Assembly: GCF_025685655.1 (NCBI RefSeq)
Contig: NZ_JAGSYG010000007.1
Span: 1 to 64,000, forward strand
Direction of reading: 5' to 3'
Length of the DNA stretch: 64,000 nucleotides
From: Acidicapsa ligni
Lineage (GTDB): Bacteria; Acidobacteriota; Terriglobia; Terriglobales; Acidobacteriaceae
Of the stretch, positions 27,179 to 36,571 are shown one piece after another. The stretch's first letter is position 1. Every line of letters starts with the position of its first letter. Below the pieces are notes generated by a model. That model searched no databases, had not been told where the DNA came from, and was given only the letters and a program-made list of their open reading frames with translations. Made by a program: the position numbers and the translations under genes.

Positions 27179-27455
27179 TCGCAATCCATCCTCCAAAAGG
27201 GTTCTGACCAGCACGGTATTACAGCCTTCTAGCTTAGACGTCGCATGCCTGAGAAAACTTGCCTTGAACGCTCAGGCAAAAATATTCGTCCTTTTTTGTA
27301 ACACTGCTGGCTTACTCGGATATGCTTCAGTGCGTCAGAAGAAATATCCCCTTCAGCGGCATCCACAAGTAGGTGCTGTGTACGGAATACAGAGTGTCGC
27401 TAGTCCCTTTTGAGTAGTCCCGTGTGAGCTAATCTGGCAGAACCAAGGGAGCACT

Positions 27456-29879
27456 ATGCAGAAACTCCTTCAGAACCTGCACTTCAGCATACGCATGTTG
27501 GCCAAGAGCCCGGGTCTGACCATCACCGTTTTGCTCACTCTGGCACTCGGGATAGGAGCCAACACCGCCATCTTTACTGTTGATTACGCAACATTACTGG
27601 CACCATTGCCTTATCCACAACCAGATCAGCTGGTCATGGTCTGGTCCAAGATCCAGGGCTTCCGCAACGGTATCTCGGCTGGGGATTTCCTCGATTGGAA
27701 GCATCGAAACAGCGCCTTCCAGGACATCAACGCCTGGACCGGTGGCTCCTTCAACATAGCTACACACGATCAGCCTGAATACATCGAAGGTCGCCGCAAT
27801 ACTGCCGGCTTTTACAAGATGATGGGCAGCAAATTCGCCATGGGACGCGACTTTCTGCCAGAGGAAGGCGTTGCAGGCAAGGACCATGTAGTCATCCTCA
27901 CCCATAAGCTATGGGCGCATCTCGGCGAAAATAAGAACATCCTTGGCACCCAGATTCGCCTCGACGGCCAGCCTTATACGGTCGTTGGGGTTCTAGCCGA
28001 AGGGCTAACCGATCGCGGCACCGACCAATTAACCGTTCCGCTGGTCTTCAAACCGGAACAGATTAACCACGACTTCCATTGGCTACTCGCCATGGGACGC
28101 CTTAAGCCCGGTATCACCATCAAACAGGGCCAGTCCGATATGGACGCCGTAACAGCACATATAGCGCAGGCTTACCCCAAAAGCAACAAAGGCTGGGGCG
28201 CAATCGTCGAACCCCTCAAGAACGATTTTCTTCCCAGCGATCGCAAGCTCACGCTCTGGCTGCTGCTTGGCGCTGTAGCCTTCATTCTGCTCATCGCCTG
28301 TGTCAATGTAGCTAATCTTTTACTCGCAAAAAGCCTGTCGCGTCAAAAGGAAATGGCCGTGCGCAGCGCCCTCGGTGCGTCTCCGAAAGCCATCTTTGCC
28401 CAACTCATCACGGAAAGCCTCCTGCTGGCGCTTGCAGGAGGATTACTAGGCATCGGCGTAGGCTACGGCATGTTGCGCGGACTTATCGCCGCCATGCCGG
28501 ATGGGACGCTGCCAACAGAGGCCGATCTCACCCTCAACTTTCCGATTCTGTTGTTTACACTCGGTGCAACCACGCTCGCGGGGCTGCTCTTCGGCTGCGC
28601 GCCTGCCTGGTTCGCTTCGCGCATCGACCCCAGCGAAACACTCAAAGAAGGCGGCCGTTCCGGGTCAGGCAAGGCTCGTCATTGGCTTCGTCGAACTCTT
28701 GTCATCGGTGAATTTGCCCTCGCGCTTGCGCTTCTTGCAGGAGCGGGATTGGCCATTCACAGCTTCCTCAATTTGCAGCGCGTCGATCTTGGGGTAAAGA
28801 CAGACCATGTCCTCACCTTCTTTCTGCCCGTACCCGAATCTCGCCCCAATGATCCGGAACAGATCGTCTCTTACTACAAACGAATCCTCGGTAGTATCAA
28901 CTCGGTTCCCGGTGTCCAACATACCTCGGCGATGACAGGTATGCCGCTTTTCGGAGCGGGCTTTGGCATGCCCTTCACCATCGTTGGCAAGCCTGCCTAC
29001 AACGACCCTTCGCAGCGGCCACTTACCGGATTTGGCATGGTTACGACGGACTACTTCCAGACCTTCGGCATCCAAACCATCCGCGGGCGTACTCTCGGCG
29101 ATCAGGACACAACCACCAGCGTAAAAGTAGCCATGGTTAACGAGGAGTTTGCCAGGAAGTACTTCAAAGACGTTGACCCGCTGCAACAGCGCATCTCCGT
29201 TGAAGAACTGATCCCCGGTGTCACCAAGCTGGGCCCTGCGGTCGAATGGCAAATCGTTGGGGTTTATCACAACGTACGCAGCCGGGGCTTTCGTGAAGAC
29301 AATCCCGAAGTGCTGATCTCCTTCTGGCAGATTCCCTGGACCACGGCAGGCATCGCCGTGCGCACCGCGAACGATCCAACATCCATGACCAAAAGCATCG
29401 AAGCCGCCGTGCATGCTGTTGATCCACAAATCTCTTTGGCCACGCCACGCACCATGGATGAAGTTCGGGACAGCGTTCTCTCCAACGACCGCTTCACGCT
29501 TCTCCTGTTCAGTTGTTTTGCAGCCGTTGCGCTTTTACTAGCTGGACTTGGGATCTATGGGGTAATGTCGTTCTCTGTTGCTCAGCGATCACACGAAATA
29601 GCCCTGCGTATGGCGCTCGGAGCCGGCAGAAACCGCGTCGTCGTTCAAGTAGTGAAAGAAGGATTGCTCCTCGCAGGAATCGGCCTCGGCATCGGACTCA
29701 TTGGCGCCTACTTTATCGGGCGCGCCATGCAGACTATGCTTTACGGAGTGGGGTCTCTCGACTACTCCGCCTTCAGCGTAGTCGGGGCCATTTTGCTAGC
29801 TGCATCCCTGATAGCCTGCTACTTCCCCGCTCGCCGCGCAGCATCTGTCGAACCGATGCAGGTGCTCAGAAACGAATAG
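27456..29879 (+). CDS. ABC transporter permease, MacB/FtsX type (ADOP family)
   Basis: An 807-residue inner-membrane protein. It begins with the acidobacterial ADOP N-terminus (LHFSIRMLAKSPGLTITVLLTLALGIGANTAIF). Two halves each carry a MacB periplasmic core domain followed by an FtsX domain of three to four helices (LLLGAVAFILLIACVNVANLLLA and LFSCFAAVALLLAGLGIYGVMSF). The end ARRAASVEPMQVLRNE is typical. Family members usually have a PadR regulator or an ATPase nearby; neither is found next to it here. It lies alone, diverging from the VWFA gene. Likely substrates are peptides or lipids, but none can be named. Confidence 0.9.
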   Translation: MQKLLQNLHFSIRMLAKSPGLTITVLLTLALGIGANTAIFTVDYATLLAPLPYPQPDQLVMVWSKIQGFRNGISAGDFLDWKHRNSAFQDINAWTGGSFNIATHDQPEYIEGRRNTAGFYKMMGSKFAMGRDFLPEEGVAGKDHVVILTHKLWAHLGENKNILGTQIRLDGQPYTVVGVLAEGLTDRGTDQLTVPLVFKPEQINHDFHWLLAMGRLKPGITIKQGQSDMDAVTAHIAQAYPKSNKGWGAIVEPLKNDFLPSDRKLTLWLLLGAVAFILLIACVNVANLLLAKSLSRQKEMAVRSALGASPKAIFAQLITESLLLALAGGLLGIGVGYGMLRGLIAAMPDGTLPTEADLTLNFPILLFTLGATTLAGLLFGCAPAWFASRIDPSETLKEGGRSGSGKARHWLRRTLVIGEFALALALLAGAGLAIHSFLNLQRVDLGVKTDHVLTFFLPVPESRPNDPEQIVSYYKRILGSINSVPGVQHTSAMTGMPLFGAGFGMPFTIVGKPAYNDPSQRPLTGFGMVTTDYFQTFGIQTIRGRTLGDQDTTTSVKVAMVNEEFARKYFKDVDPLQQRISVEELIPGVTKLGPAVEWQIVGVYHNVRSRGFREDNPEVLISFWQIPWTTAGIAVRTANDPTSMTKSIEAAVHAVDPQISLATPRTMDEVRDSVLSNDRFTLLLFSCFAAVALLLAGLGIYGVMSFSVAQRSHEIALRMALGAGRNRVVVQVVKEGLLLAGIGLGIGLIGAYFIGRAMQTMLYGVGSLDYSAFSVVGAILLAASLIACYFPARRAASVEPMQVLRNE

Positions 29880-29888
29880 CGTTACAGC

Positions 29889-31202
29889 TTATGGTTTGGG
29901 TTGAGTTTGCGGTGTCTCTGGGCTTCCAGGCACCGCAAATGGCGCATACGGATCGGCGGCGGGTTGTTGCAGTGGCGCAGTAATATCTGCCGGCGTAATC
30001 GGCATTCGAGAGAAATCCATCGCATCCCGCATCGCAAAGAATGCAGGCATCGGCGTGTAATTATCGTCGAACGGTAGCGGCCTCTGCCGCGCTCCGTCGG
30101 GGCGCATAGCCCATGGTTGCCTGCTCTGGTTCAGCCAGGTATGCGCGTCCGTAATTCCCCAGGTCAGTACCGCCTTCACGTTCGGCTCCGGCAGTACAAG
30201 TCCTAAGTAATTTTTATAAATCTCAGACACAGCTACATCCTGCAACTCAGGGCCGCCCGGCAACGCATGGCTGTTCACATCAAGCTCCGTGAGATAGACA
30301 TCGAGGCCTATAGCAGCCAGGTCGCGGATGAACTGCTTCACGCCTGCTCCCGGCGGCGGTCCATTGGCTTGCAAATGACTCTGAATACCCACGGCATGAA
30401 TTGGTACGCCACGAGCATGCAGCCGGCGTACAAGCATCAGCACCTGCCCGCGCTTTGCCGATTGCTCCGGCGTATCCAACTCAATATCGAAATCGTTATA
30501 AGTCAGCTTTGCCTGCGGATCGGCCTGCGATGCGTACTGAAAGGCCATCTCGATGTACCCTGGTCCCAGCAATTCCAGCCAGGGAGATTTACGCAGCCCG
30601 TCCGCGCGCCCACCTGGAATATGCACCGCTTCATTAACTACATCCCAGCTATGCACTCTCCCCGCATAACGACCCGCCACAGTCTGAATATGCTGCTCCA
30701 GGAGCGAACGTGCATTGTCTTTCGTCGCGACCTGCGCAAACCACAACGGCAACTGCTCATGCCAGCAGAGATTGTGCCCACGCACAAATTGTTGATACTG
30801 GGCAGCAAAGGCAAATATTTTGTCAACGGGAGCAAAGTTATAACTCGATGGCGATGGCCGTAGAGACGACCACTTCATCGCATTTTCTGCAACTAGAATG
30901 CCCGCTTGCTCCGCCACGGTCTGCGTATAAACATCATGAATCCCGTCGCCATCCGCAGTGAGATTCAGTAGTTCAGGAACGACCGCGCATCCCGCCAGTA
31001 ACCCCACAGCAGCGGCATGGACACGCAAAGAGTCTGACCCCGTATAGGAACGCGTTTCCCTTTGTGGCACAGGCAGGCTATCCGGGTGCAACTTCTTTTT
31101 GCGATCCTTGCCGGGAAGGCTCAATGGAAGCGCGGCACTCAAACCGAAAGCAGCAACCGAGCGTGCAAACTCTCGTCTTGTCAGCCAATCGGAGTTTCGC
31201 AC
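29889..31202 (-). CDS. Endo-1,4-beta-xylanase, glycoside hydrolase family 10
   Basis: A 437-residue secreted enzyme that cuts internal beta-1,4 bonds of xylan. It starts at a GTG with GAGGGTGA just upstream. The N-terminus has a twin-arginine motif (LTRREFARSVAAFGLSAALPLSL), predicting Tat export, followed by a linker and a GH10 TIM barrel. The signature motifs are NAMKWSSLRPSPSSYNF, VRGHNLCWHEQLPLWF, the acid/base Glu in SWDVVNEAVHIP, the nucleophile Glu in VYLTELDVNSHAL, and the barrel end TWGITDAHTWL. The Pro/Gln-rich tail shows no binding module. Plant-polymer breakdown fits a soil acidobacterium. Confidence 0.93.
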   Translation of the reverse strand: MRNSDWLTRREFARSVAAFGLSAALPLSLPGKDRKKKLHPDSLPVPQRETRSYTGSDSLRVHAAAVGLLAGCAVVPELLNLTADGDGIHDVYTQTVAEQAGILVAENAMKWSSLRPSPSSYNFAPVDKIFAFAAQYQQFVRGHNLCWHEQLPLWFAQVATKDNARSLLEQHIQTVAGRYAGRVHSWDVVNEAVHIPGGRADGLRKSPWLELLGPGYIEMAFQYASQADPQAKLTYNDFDIELDTPEQSAKRGQVLMLVRRLHARGVPIHAVGIQSHLQANGPPPGAGVKQFIRDLAAIGLDVYLTELDVNSHALPGGPELQDVAVSEIYKNYLGLVLPEPNVKAVLTWGITDAHTWLNQSRQPWAMRPDGARQRPLPFDDNYTPMPAFFAMRDAMDFSRMPITPADITAPLQQPAADPYAPFAVPGSPETPQTQPKP

Positions 31203-31220
31203 TCACCCTCACTATTCACG

Positions 31221-31457
31221 CTAGTTATTACGAACAGGCTTTCGTTGCACTTCACGCTCTAGCTGTCCCGTCCACGCGAGAAAACCCAGCAACTCCCACT
31301 TCGATTCCCACACAAAGTGGAAGACATCCCGTGCCCGAATCGTCTCCGCCTTCTTACCGGAGTATGTCTCGATCCGCCATTTCAGGTACTCGCTCTTCCA
31401 GGGAGCAAGCCGGTGGCCGCGGGTGGCATTCCAAATAAAGCGCAGGGACGCAAACAT
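31221..31457 (-). CDS. Small conserved hypothetical protein
   Basis: 78 residues from the ATG at 31457, eight bases after GAGGAG; this strong site supports translation. The sequence (FASLRFIWNATRGHRLAPWKSEYLKWRIETYSG, then HFVWESKWELLGFLAWTGQLE) is rich in Trp and basic residues with no transmembrane segment. It lies just upstream of the xylanase in the same direction. The family is not recognised by name; conserved aromatics suggest a structured small protein. Confidence 0.65.
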   Translation of the reverse strand: MFASLRFIWNATRGHRLAPWKSEYLKWRIETYSGKKAETIRARDVFHFVWESKWELLGFLAWTGQLEREVQRKPVRNN

Positions 31458-31562
31458 GCAAAAGCTCCTCACCTTTGAGTATAGAGCGAGGAGCTCGAAA
31501 CACTGAGAAACAGCATCCAAAAGGCTGTAGGATCCCCATATGCGGCATGACGATAATGTCTG

Positions 31563-32456
31563 CTATAGCTTGTCGAAGAGGCTTCCTTGCCCTAACCCTG
31601 AGATCACACTGATCAACGCCGTCTGCTGAGATGCCACAAGAGCAAGCTGCGTCGCAATCGCCGGAATGTCTGCCTGCATCAGGTTGGTTTGCACCGCCGT
31701 CAATTGCGTGGCCTCCGAAGAGGCTGCTCCTGAGGCTGCAGATAATCGGGTTATAGAGTTATCTACAGTTACTCGCTGCTGACTTACATAGTTCAGCGCT
31801 GAATTGAGAGATGCCAGGTCGGTGACGCCGCTACCCGAACTTCCGTTGGCGTAATCGGCCACCAGGTTATTCAGCGCTCCAAGCACACTTGCTGTCGAAG
31901 AAGTAAATATCTGGTCGCCTGGAACATTGATTGGAATAGACTGCCCATTGGGAGCGGTGAGTGTGTTCACATTCTCATCGCCGTTATAGGTGACTGTGGC
32001 TGGCGTTGTCGAGCTATCAAGAGTAAAAGGAGCTGTTTCAGTCTGACTACCGCCAAAGACGTACTGCCCCTGATAACTGGTATTCGCCAGCGAAAGCACC
32101 TCGTCACGTATGCCGGCAATCTCGTTGGACGCTGACTTCAGATCACTCGTGCTCAAAGTGCCATTATTGGCCTGCGTTGCCAGCGAAATGGCCTGGTTCA
32201 ACTGAGTCACCACGCTACCCAGCGCAGAGTCAGCCACCTGCAACATGCCCTGCGTCATGCTCGATGTCTGCGTGAAGGAATCATCTCCCTGGATCTGGCC
32301 AAGCAGTTGCACATTCTCAGCAGCCGCGAAAGGATCATCACCGATCGACGTCACCCGCACACCACTCGATATCTCCTGGGTCAACTGCTGTTGCATTGTC
32401 GATGTCTGATCCAGAGCAGAGGCCAGATTCGTCGTATAAAAAGGGTCTACCCGCAT
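31563..32456 (-). CDS. flgL: Flagellar hook-associated protein 3 (hook-filament junction)
   Basis: A 297-residue protein with a flagellin-like N-terminal helical domain (MRVDPFYTTNLASALDQTSTMQQQLTQEISSGVRV, containing the SSG-R motif) and a C-terminal helix that ends SGLGQGSLFDKL. The central part is Ser/Thr-rich beta sequence with a motif YQGQYVFGGSQT typical of FlgL. It is exported through the flagellar type III system and joins hook to filament after FlgK. It is the last gene of the unit, downstream of flgK with a 67-bp gap. Confidence 0.92.
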   Translation of the reverse strand: MRVDPFYTTNLASALDQTSTMQQQLTQEISSGVRVTSIGDDPFAAAENVQLLGQIQGDDSFTQTSSMTQGMLQVADSALGSVVTQLNQAISLATQANNGTLSTSDLKSASNEIAGIRDEVLSLANTSYQGQYVFGGSQTETAPFTLDSSTTPATVTYNGDENVNTLTAPNGQSIPINVPGDQIFTSSTASVLGALNNLVADYANGSSGSGVTDLASLNSALNYVSQQRVTVDNSITRLSAASGAASSEATQLTAVQTNLMQADIPAIATQLALVASQQTALISVISGLGQGSLFDKL

Positions 32457-32523
32457 CGTTGATCCTCGTCTTTCGCACCGTATTTCGTACCGTACGTGCT
32501 TGGGTTTTGGCTCGCCGTGACGA

Positions 32524-33930
32524 TCAGGCCACCGCAGTTTCCACGCCCAGGTTCAGCGCAGAAGACATCACCGAATTCAGAATCGTGAACACTTGCGATG
32601 CTGCTTGATACGAACGTTGAAAGTTCTCAAGAGAACTTGCTTCGTCGTTCAGATTTACCGCCGAAAGAGAGTCTCGCTGACTCTGCAATTGACTCACAGA
32701 GGCAGTGAGCGCGGTATTCTGCGTCGTCGTTTCAGATACAGTCGCTCCCAGCGTACCTACAAAATTTGAGTAAAAGTTTAACGGCGTCTGACCGTTGATG
32801 ATCGACTGCGTAGAGAGATTTGCAGCCGCAACCGCATTTGAACCGTCTCCAGTACCATTGCCTAAACCGGCCGCGGCAATTTTGTTCGGGTCAGTCATTA
32901 CGACCGCCATCGACGCGGCACTCCCCGCTACCTGGCTTGGCGCATTAAAAATATTCCCCGCGTTTCCGTTGTCTCCATCCATATCCGTGCCCGCGTTGTT
33001 CACCGTGTTCACCTGACTCGCAATTCCATAGGCCAGTTGATCAAGCGACGCCATCGTAGTGGGAATACTCTGATCACGCGCCGTGAGCAGTCCACCGATC
33101 TCCCCTCCACCTGAAGTCAAATCGCTCGTTACGTCCGTACTGCCAACAAAGAAATGTGTTACTCCATCTACATTTCCCGTCGTAATTTGAAATGAACTTC
33201 CTTCAGAAACAAGCAACTGCCCACTGGCAGTGGCAATACTCATGCCATTGTTCTCGGTCGTAATCTGGTTCACACCGATCAACTGCGAAAGCTGACCTAG
33301 ATCCGCCTGCCTCTCATCTTCCAGCGTCCCTGCATCCTGGTTTGGAGAAAGCGACTGAATCTGCTGATTCACCTGCGCCAAAGAAGTTGTAATTGCATTG
33401 ACCTGAGAGGCTACCGTTGCCGCTGACTGATCTAACGAAGATTTCTGGGCATTGAGATTGGCCGCGGTGCTGGAAATATCTCCGGCCAAAGTATTGGCTG
33501 ATTCCAAAACCTGTTGCCGATCGGCACTGTTCGTCGGACTCGATTCCAATTGCGTATAAGCATCAAAGAAATTCGTGATGTCGGAACCAATATTGCCGGA
33601 GGAATTTGTACTGGAGGCAGGTGTGAAATTTGCCTGCAATGTGGTCAGCGCATTCAGCAGCGCGGTAGAAGAAGAACTAGCCTGAGTCTGTTGCTGCAAG
33701 CGTTGCTCAAGTACCCTGTCCCGTTGCGAGATGCCACCGGTAACAGTCACTCCTGTGCCATTTTCAATCCCATTGATATATATCGGCTGGTTCTCTTCCC
33801 AGTTCGATACCTCACGCGTGTAGCTCGCGTTGGATGCGTTGGCGACGTTGTTCGACACGACATTGAGGGCTGCCTGATCCGCATCCAGAGCCCCCGTTAT
33901 CAGATTAAAAGCCGCATTAATTGTCCCCAT
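32524..33930 (-). CDS. flgK: Flagellar hook-associated protein 1
   Basis: A 468-residue junction protein. The N-terminal rod/hook motif is INAAFNLITGALDADQAALNVVSNNVANASNASYTREV in pieces, the middle is Ser/Thr-rich, and the C-terminal assembly motif is NLNDEASSLENFQRSYQAASQVFT. It overlaps the end of the upstream flgN-like gene by 14 bp, so the two are likely translated together, in line with the role of FlgN as FlgK/FlgL chaperone. Confidence 0.95.
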   Translation of the reverse strand: MGTINAAFNLITGALDADQAALNVVSNNVANASNASYTREVSNWEENQPIYINGIENGTGVTVTGGISQRDRVLEQRLQQQTQASSSSTALLNALTTLQANFTPASSTNSSGNIGSDITNFFDAYTQLESSPTNSADRQQVLESANTLAGDISSTAANLNAQKSSLDQSAATVASQVNAITTSLAQVNQQIQSLSPNQDAGTLEDERQADLGQLSQLIGVNQITTENNGMSIATASGQLLVSEGSSFQITTGNVDGVTHFFVGSTDVTSDLTSGGGEIGGLLTARDQSIPTTMASLDQLAYGIASQVNTVNNAGTDMDGDNGNAGNIFNAPSQVAGSAASMAVVMTDPNKIAAAGLGNGTGDGSNAVAAANLSTQSIINGQTPLNFYSNFVGTLGATVSETTTQNTALTASVSQLQSQRDSLSAVNLNDEASSLENFQRSYQAASQVFTILNSVMSSALNLGVETAVA

Positions 33931-34333
33931 ACTCTGCCTCGATTCCCTGTCTGTTACGACCGCCTGTTTCCATTAACAGGCCTGCCCCGTCCTCGATCTT
34001 TTGTTGCGCCTGCTGAATTCGAAGAACATGCAATCGAGAAAAGACCGTTAGATTGGATCTAGTCGCATGTAATACACGCTCCAACACACGCAAGTCTCCC
34101 GACGCTTCGTCTAGATCGTTTTTGAAATCGTGGTGCAGATTCGAAGTCTCCGCAACCAAATCCACAGGGCTAACCAGACCGGACTGCTGCAACTCACGGT
34201 TCAGGTCCACACAACAACGTGCCAACTCTTCCAATCGATCCGCGTCCATACTAGCCAGTGCAGCCGTAGCTTGCCGCACAATCGCTCGCAGTGCTATTCC
34301 CGGCCTCAACTGTTCCTGCCACTCGATCGCCAT
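33917..34333 (-). CDS. FlgN-like export chaperone (probable)
   Basis: A 138-residue, all-helical cytoplasmic protein with no membrane segment. The N-terminal helix is IALRAIVRQATAALASMDADRLEELARCCVDL, and a Gln-rich C-terminal helix (LRIQQAQQKIEDGAGLL) ends it. Size, heptad-like pattern, and the position directly between flgM and flgK match FlgN, the chaperone for FlgK and FlgL. Sequence similarity alone is weak, so the symbol is withheld. Confidence 0.6.
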   Translation of the reverse strand: MAIEWQEQLRPGIALRAIVRQATAALASMDADRLEELARCCVDLNRELQQSGLVSPVDLVAETSNLHHDFKNDLDEASGDLRVLERVLHATRSNLTVFSRLHVLRIQQAQQKIEDGAGLLMETGGRNRQGIEAEYGDN

Positions 34334-34384
34334 TTCTCTACCAATCCAATCTTTGAATTGATGAACTCTTATTTAACCCGAGGG

Positions 34385-34714
34385 CTACTTCTCCGGCACA
34401 AGCAGAGAGTCGATTACTTTTTGTGCCACATCCGTGGCCGGTATGTTGTAGGTGCCGGCTTGCAGTGCATTCTGGATGCTGGCAACCTTATCCATGCGCA
34501 CATCAGATTCACTTGCTGCTTGTGCGGCCTCGTTGGCTGCAGCACTAAACTGCGTCGAATCTTGCGCCAGATTATCCATCTGCGCTTTACCCGTACTAGC
34601 GACCTGTGCGGTCGCAGCAATCGCATTACTCGAAACCTGAGTGCTCGAAGTCTGAGAAGGAGCAATGTGCTGCAAGCTCTCTCCATCATTTCGAATATCA
34701 TTCCGTACATTCAT
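34385..34714 (-). CDS. flgM: Anti-sigma-28 factor
   Basis: A 109-residue protein with a disordered Ser/Ala/Gln-rich N-terminal half and the conserved sigma-binding C-terminal half: DVRMDKVASIQNALQAGTYNIPATDVAQKVIDSL in pieces. FlgM holds FliA (43861-44721 here) until the hook-basal body is complete, then is exported. It has its own ribosome site (AGGAGAG) and a possible sigma-28-like box upstream, so it may be expressed from two levels. Confidence 0.88.
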   Translation of the reverse strand: MNVRNDIRNDGESLQHIAPSQTSSTQVSSNAIAATAQVASTGKAQMDNLAQDSTQFSAAANEAAQAASESDVRMDKVASIQNALQAGTYNIPATDVAQKVIDSLLVPEK

Positions 34715-34735
34715 CCTGTTTCTCTCCTACCCTAT

Positions 34736-34762
34736 TTATCGTCCTGGACGCTAATAACGATA
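34736..34762 (-). promoter_or_regulatory. Possible sigma-28 promoter of flgM
   Basis: On the minus strand TATC, 15 bases, GACGATAA. The -10 matches GCCGATAA at seven of eight positions, whereas the -35 (consensus TAAA) is poor. The site sits 22 bp before the flgM start. Weak call. Confidence 0.3.
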
Positions 34763-34796
34763 GTCATTTGAATAGCACATTTGAGCCATTCCCGTT

Positions 34797-35177
34797 TTAA
34801 TTTGACTCACCATTCGTTCTCCCAAAATGGTTACCGATGTGAGCCGTAACTGCATTTGGAGCCTGTCCTTTCTTCGCGTCGGACACATGACTCAACTGAT
34901 GCAAAATACTCTTCGCAATACCGAATCCCCCATGCTCTGAAATAGCCTTAGCCATCGCCTCTCCGGCAAAGGAGTTCAATGCTGAAGATGAACTCTCCTC
35001 GTCTTCGCTACCGCCCAGGAGACCCTTCCCCGACTCGAGTGGAGCCATCAACTCCTTCATCATTTGCGCTTCGAATTCGTGTGCGGCTTTTACCAATCGC
35101 GGCTGAGGAACCGATTCAGCAGACATTGAGCCAGAAGACGCCGCAGCCGCTCCAGGCAGCACTGGATTAATCATCAC
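34797..35177 (-). CDS. flgJ: Flagellar rod-binding protein, FlgJ N-terminal type
   Basis: A 126-residue protein with the rod-capping domain (RLVKAAHEFEAQMMKELMAPLESG, then EDEESSSSALNSFAGEAMAKAISEHGGFGIAKSIL in pieces). The C-terminal muramidase half of the two-domain proteobacterial FlgJ is absent, as in alphaproteobacteria, so peptidoglycan would have to be opened by another enzyme. The start GTG overlaps the flgI stop (GTGA); an ATG one codon later gives a TGATG overlap. Confidence 0.88.
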   Translation of the reverse strand: MMINPVLPGAAAASSGSMSAESVPQPRLVKAAHEFEAQMMKELMAPLESGKGLLGGSEDEESSSSALNSFAGEAMAKAISEHGGFGIAKSILHQLSHVSDAKKGQAPNAVTAHIGNHFGRTNGESN

Positions 35178-36571
35178 AAAACCTCCAGGTCCGCTTCGAG
35201 CGCCCCTGCCTCTTTCATTCCCTGCAGGATCGAAATCACATCTCGCGCCGTTGCTCCGATCTGCTGTAACTCCTGAACCAGATCCTCGACAGTCGCGCCT
35301 TCCTTCAGCTCGATCCGATTCACCGGTTTGTCCTGCGCCTGAACTGTCGTCTGTTGCACCACCTGCGTCGTTCCCTGAGCAAACGCATTCGGCTGCGAAA
35401 CCTTGGTCTCCGTCACCACATTCACAGATAGACCTCCATGCAGAATTGAGACCGGCTGCAATCGCACTTTACCTCCAATTACAACCGTTCCCGTTCGTTC
35501 ATTAACCACTACACGCGCGCGCGGATAAACATCAATCTGAACTGCTTCAATCTGATCCAGTAACGCTGGTAGATCTTCCTCTGGCTTCGCTGCAATTTCA
35601 ACTCTTCGACTATCGACTACGTGGGCGCGTTCCGTCTTTAACTCGGCATTGATGGCCCCCGCCATACGTTCCGCGGTATGAAAATCCGCATCGGTCAGAA
35701 TCACGCTCACCGTCTTCATCTGCTTCAGATCAAACGGCACTGAGCGCTCCACCAATGCTCCTCCGGGAATACGCGCGGTCGTGGGATGATTCACCTGTCT
35801 GGAGTTTCCATTTGCTGTCACCTGATACCCACCCAGTACCAAAGGTCCCTGCCCCTGCGCGTAGATCTGCCCATCCGGTCCGTACAGTGGAGTCATCAAC
35901 AACAGCCCGCCTTCAAGTGACCGGGCATCTCCGGCAGAAGAAACAGTGATATCCAGTTTTTCTCCCGGTCTGCTGAACGGCGGCAGTGTCGAAACCACGA
36001 AGACTGCCGCCATATTCTTCACCTGCATATTACTGGCGCTGTTGTTGCCCGTCTGCGGAACCGTAATCCCCATCCGCTCCAAAGTTGAGAGCAATGTCTG
36101 GATTGGAAAGACTGTCTGTTGCGTGTCGCCAGTACCCTTCAGACCCACAACAATACCGTAGCCAATCAATTGGTTATCGCGAATGCCTTCGATCGACGCG
36201 ACATCTTTGATACGCGTTCGCTGAGAAGCCAATTGCTCGCTTGATTGTGCAGTTCCTGGGATAACGCTCTGATGTCCAGCATCGGCATATGCAGTTCTTG
36301 CCTGTTGCTGAGCTAACTCAGGCCGCGCGATACCAGTCCGCTCAGATGACGTAGCCCTCACCGCAGAACGCCCAGCCGCCCCTTTTTGTCCACGAGACTC
36401 CGACCTCACTGGCGTTGAACCAGATTGCCCCATGCTCTCTCTGTTCCCAACAACGAGAACAAGTAGCAGGAACATCCACCTACATCCCGCTAGCAACCAT
36501 TTTCTCTTCGTATGAGGCCCTGCAACAGAACGCGCCACTAAAACACCAACATTTTCTGCAAAAATCTCCAA
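35174..36571 (-). CDS. flgI: Flagellar P-ring protein
   Basis: This forms the periplasmic ring around the rod. The 465-residue reading has a signal peptide (WLLAGCRWMFLLLVLVVG) and then about 90 residues of low-complexity Ser/Arg/Ala sequence before the family start RIKDVASIEGIRDNQLIGYGIVVGLKGTGD in pieces. FlgI of E. coli lacks that insert. Downstream motifs include VKNMAAVFVVSTLPPFSRPGEKLD and VVIGGKVRLQPVSILHG. Starts are uncertain: ATG 36571 overlaps flgH by 34 bp, whereas a GTG at 36538 gives a TAGTG overlap. Operon with flgH upstream and flgJ downstream. Confidence 0.92.
   Translation of the reverse strand: MEIFAENVGVLVARSVAGPHTKRKWLLAGCRWMFLLLVLVVGNRESMGQSGSTPVRSESRGQKGAAGRSAVRATSSERTGIARPELAQQQARTAYADAGHQSVIPGTAQSSEQLASQRTRIKDVASIEGIRDNQLIGYGIVVGLKGTGDTQQTVFPIQTLLSTLERMGITVPQTGNNSASNMQVKNMAAVFVVSTLPPFSRPGEKLDITVSSAGDARSLEGGLLLMTPLYGPDGQIYAQGQGPLVLGGYQVTANGNSRQVNHPTTARIPGGALVERSVPFDLKQMKTVSVILTDADFHTAERMAGAINAELKTERAHVVDSRRVEIAAKPEEDLPALLDQIEAVQIDVYPRARVVVNERTGTVVIGGKVRLQPVSILHGGLSVNVVTETKVSQPNAFAQGTTQVVQQTTVQAQDKPVNRIELKEGATVEDLVQELQQIGATARDVISILQGMKEAGALEADLEVL

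Noticed and set aside
34715..34796. TGGCTCAAATGTGCT upstream of flgM as a sigma-54 promoter
   Set aside because: The GG-to-GC distance is nine bases, one short of the strict 10 required by sigma-54.
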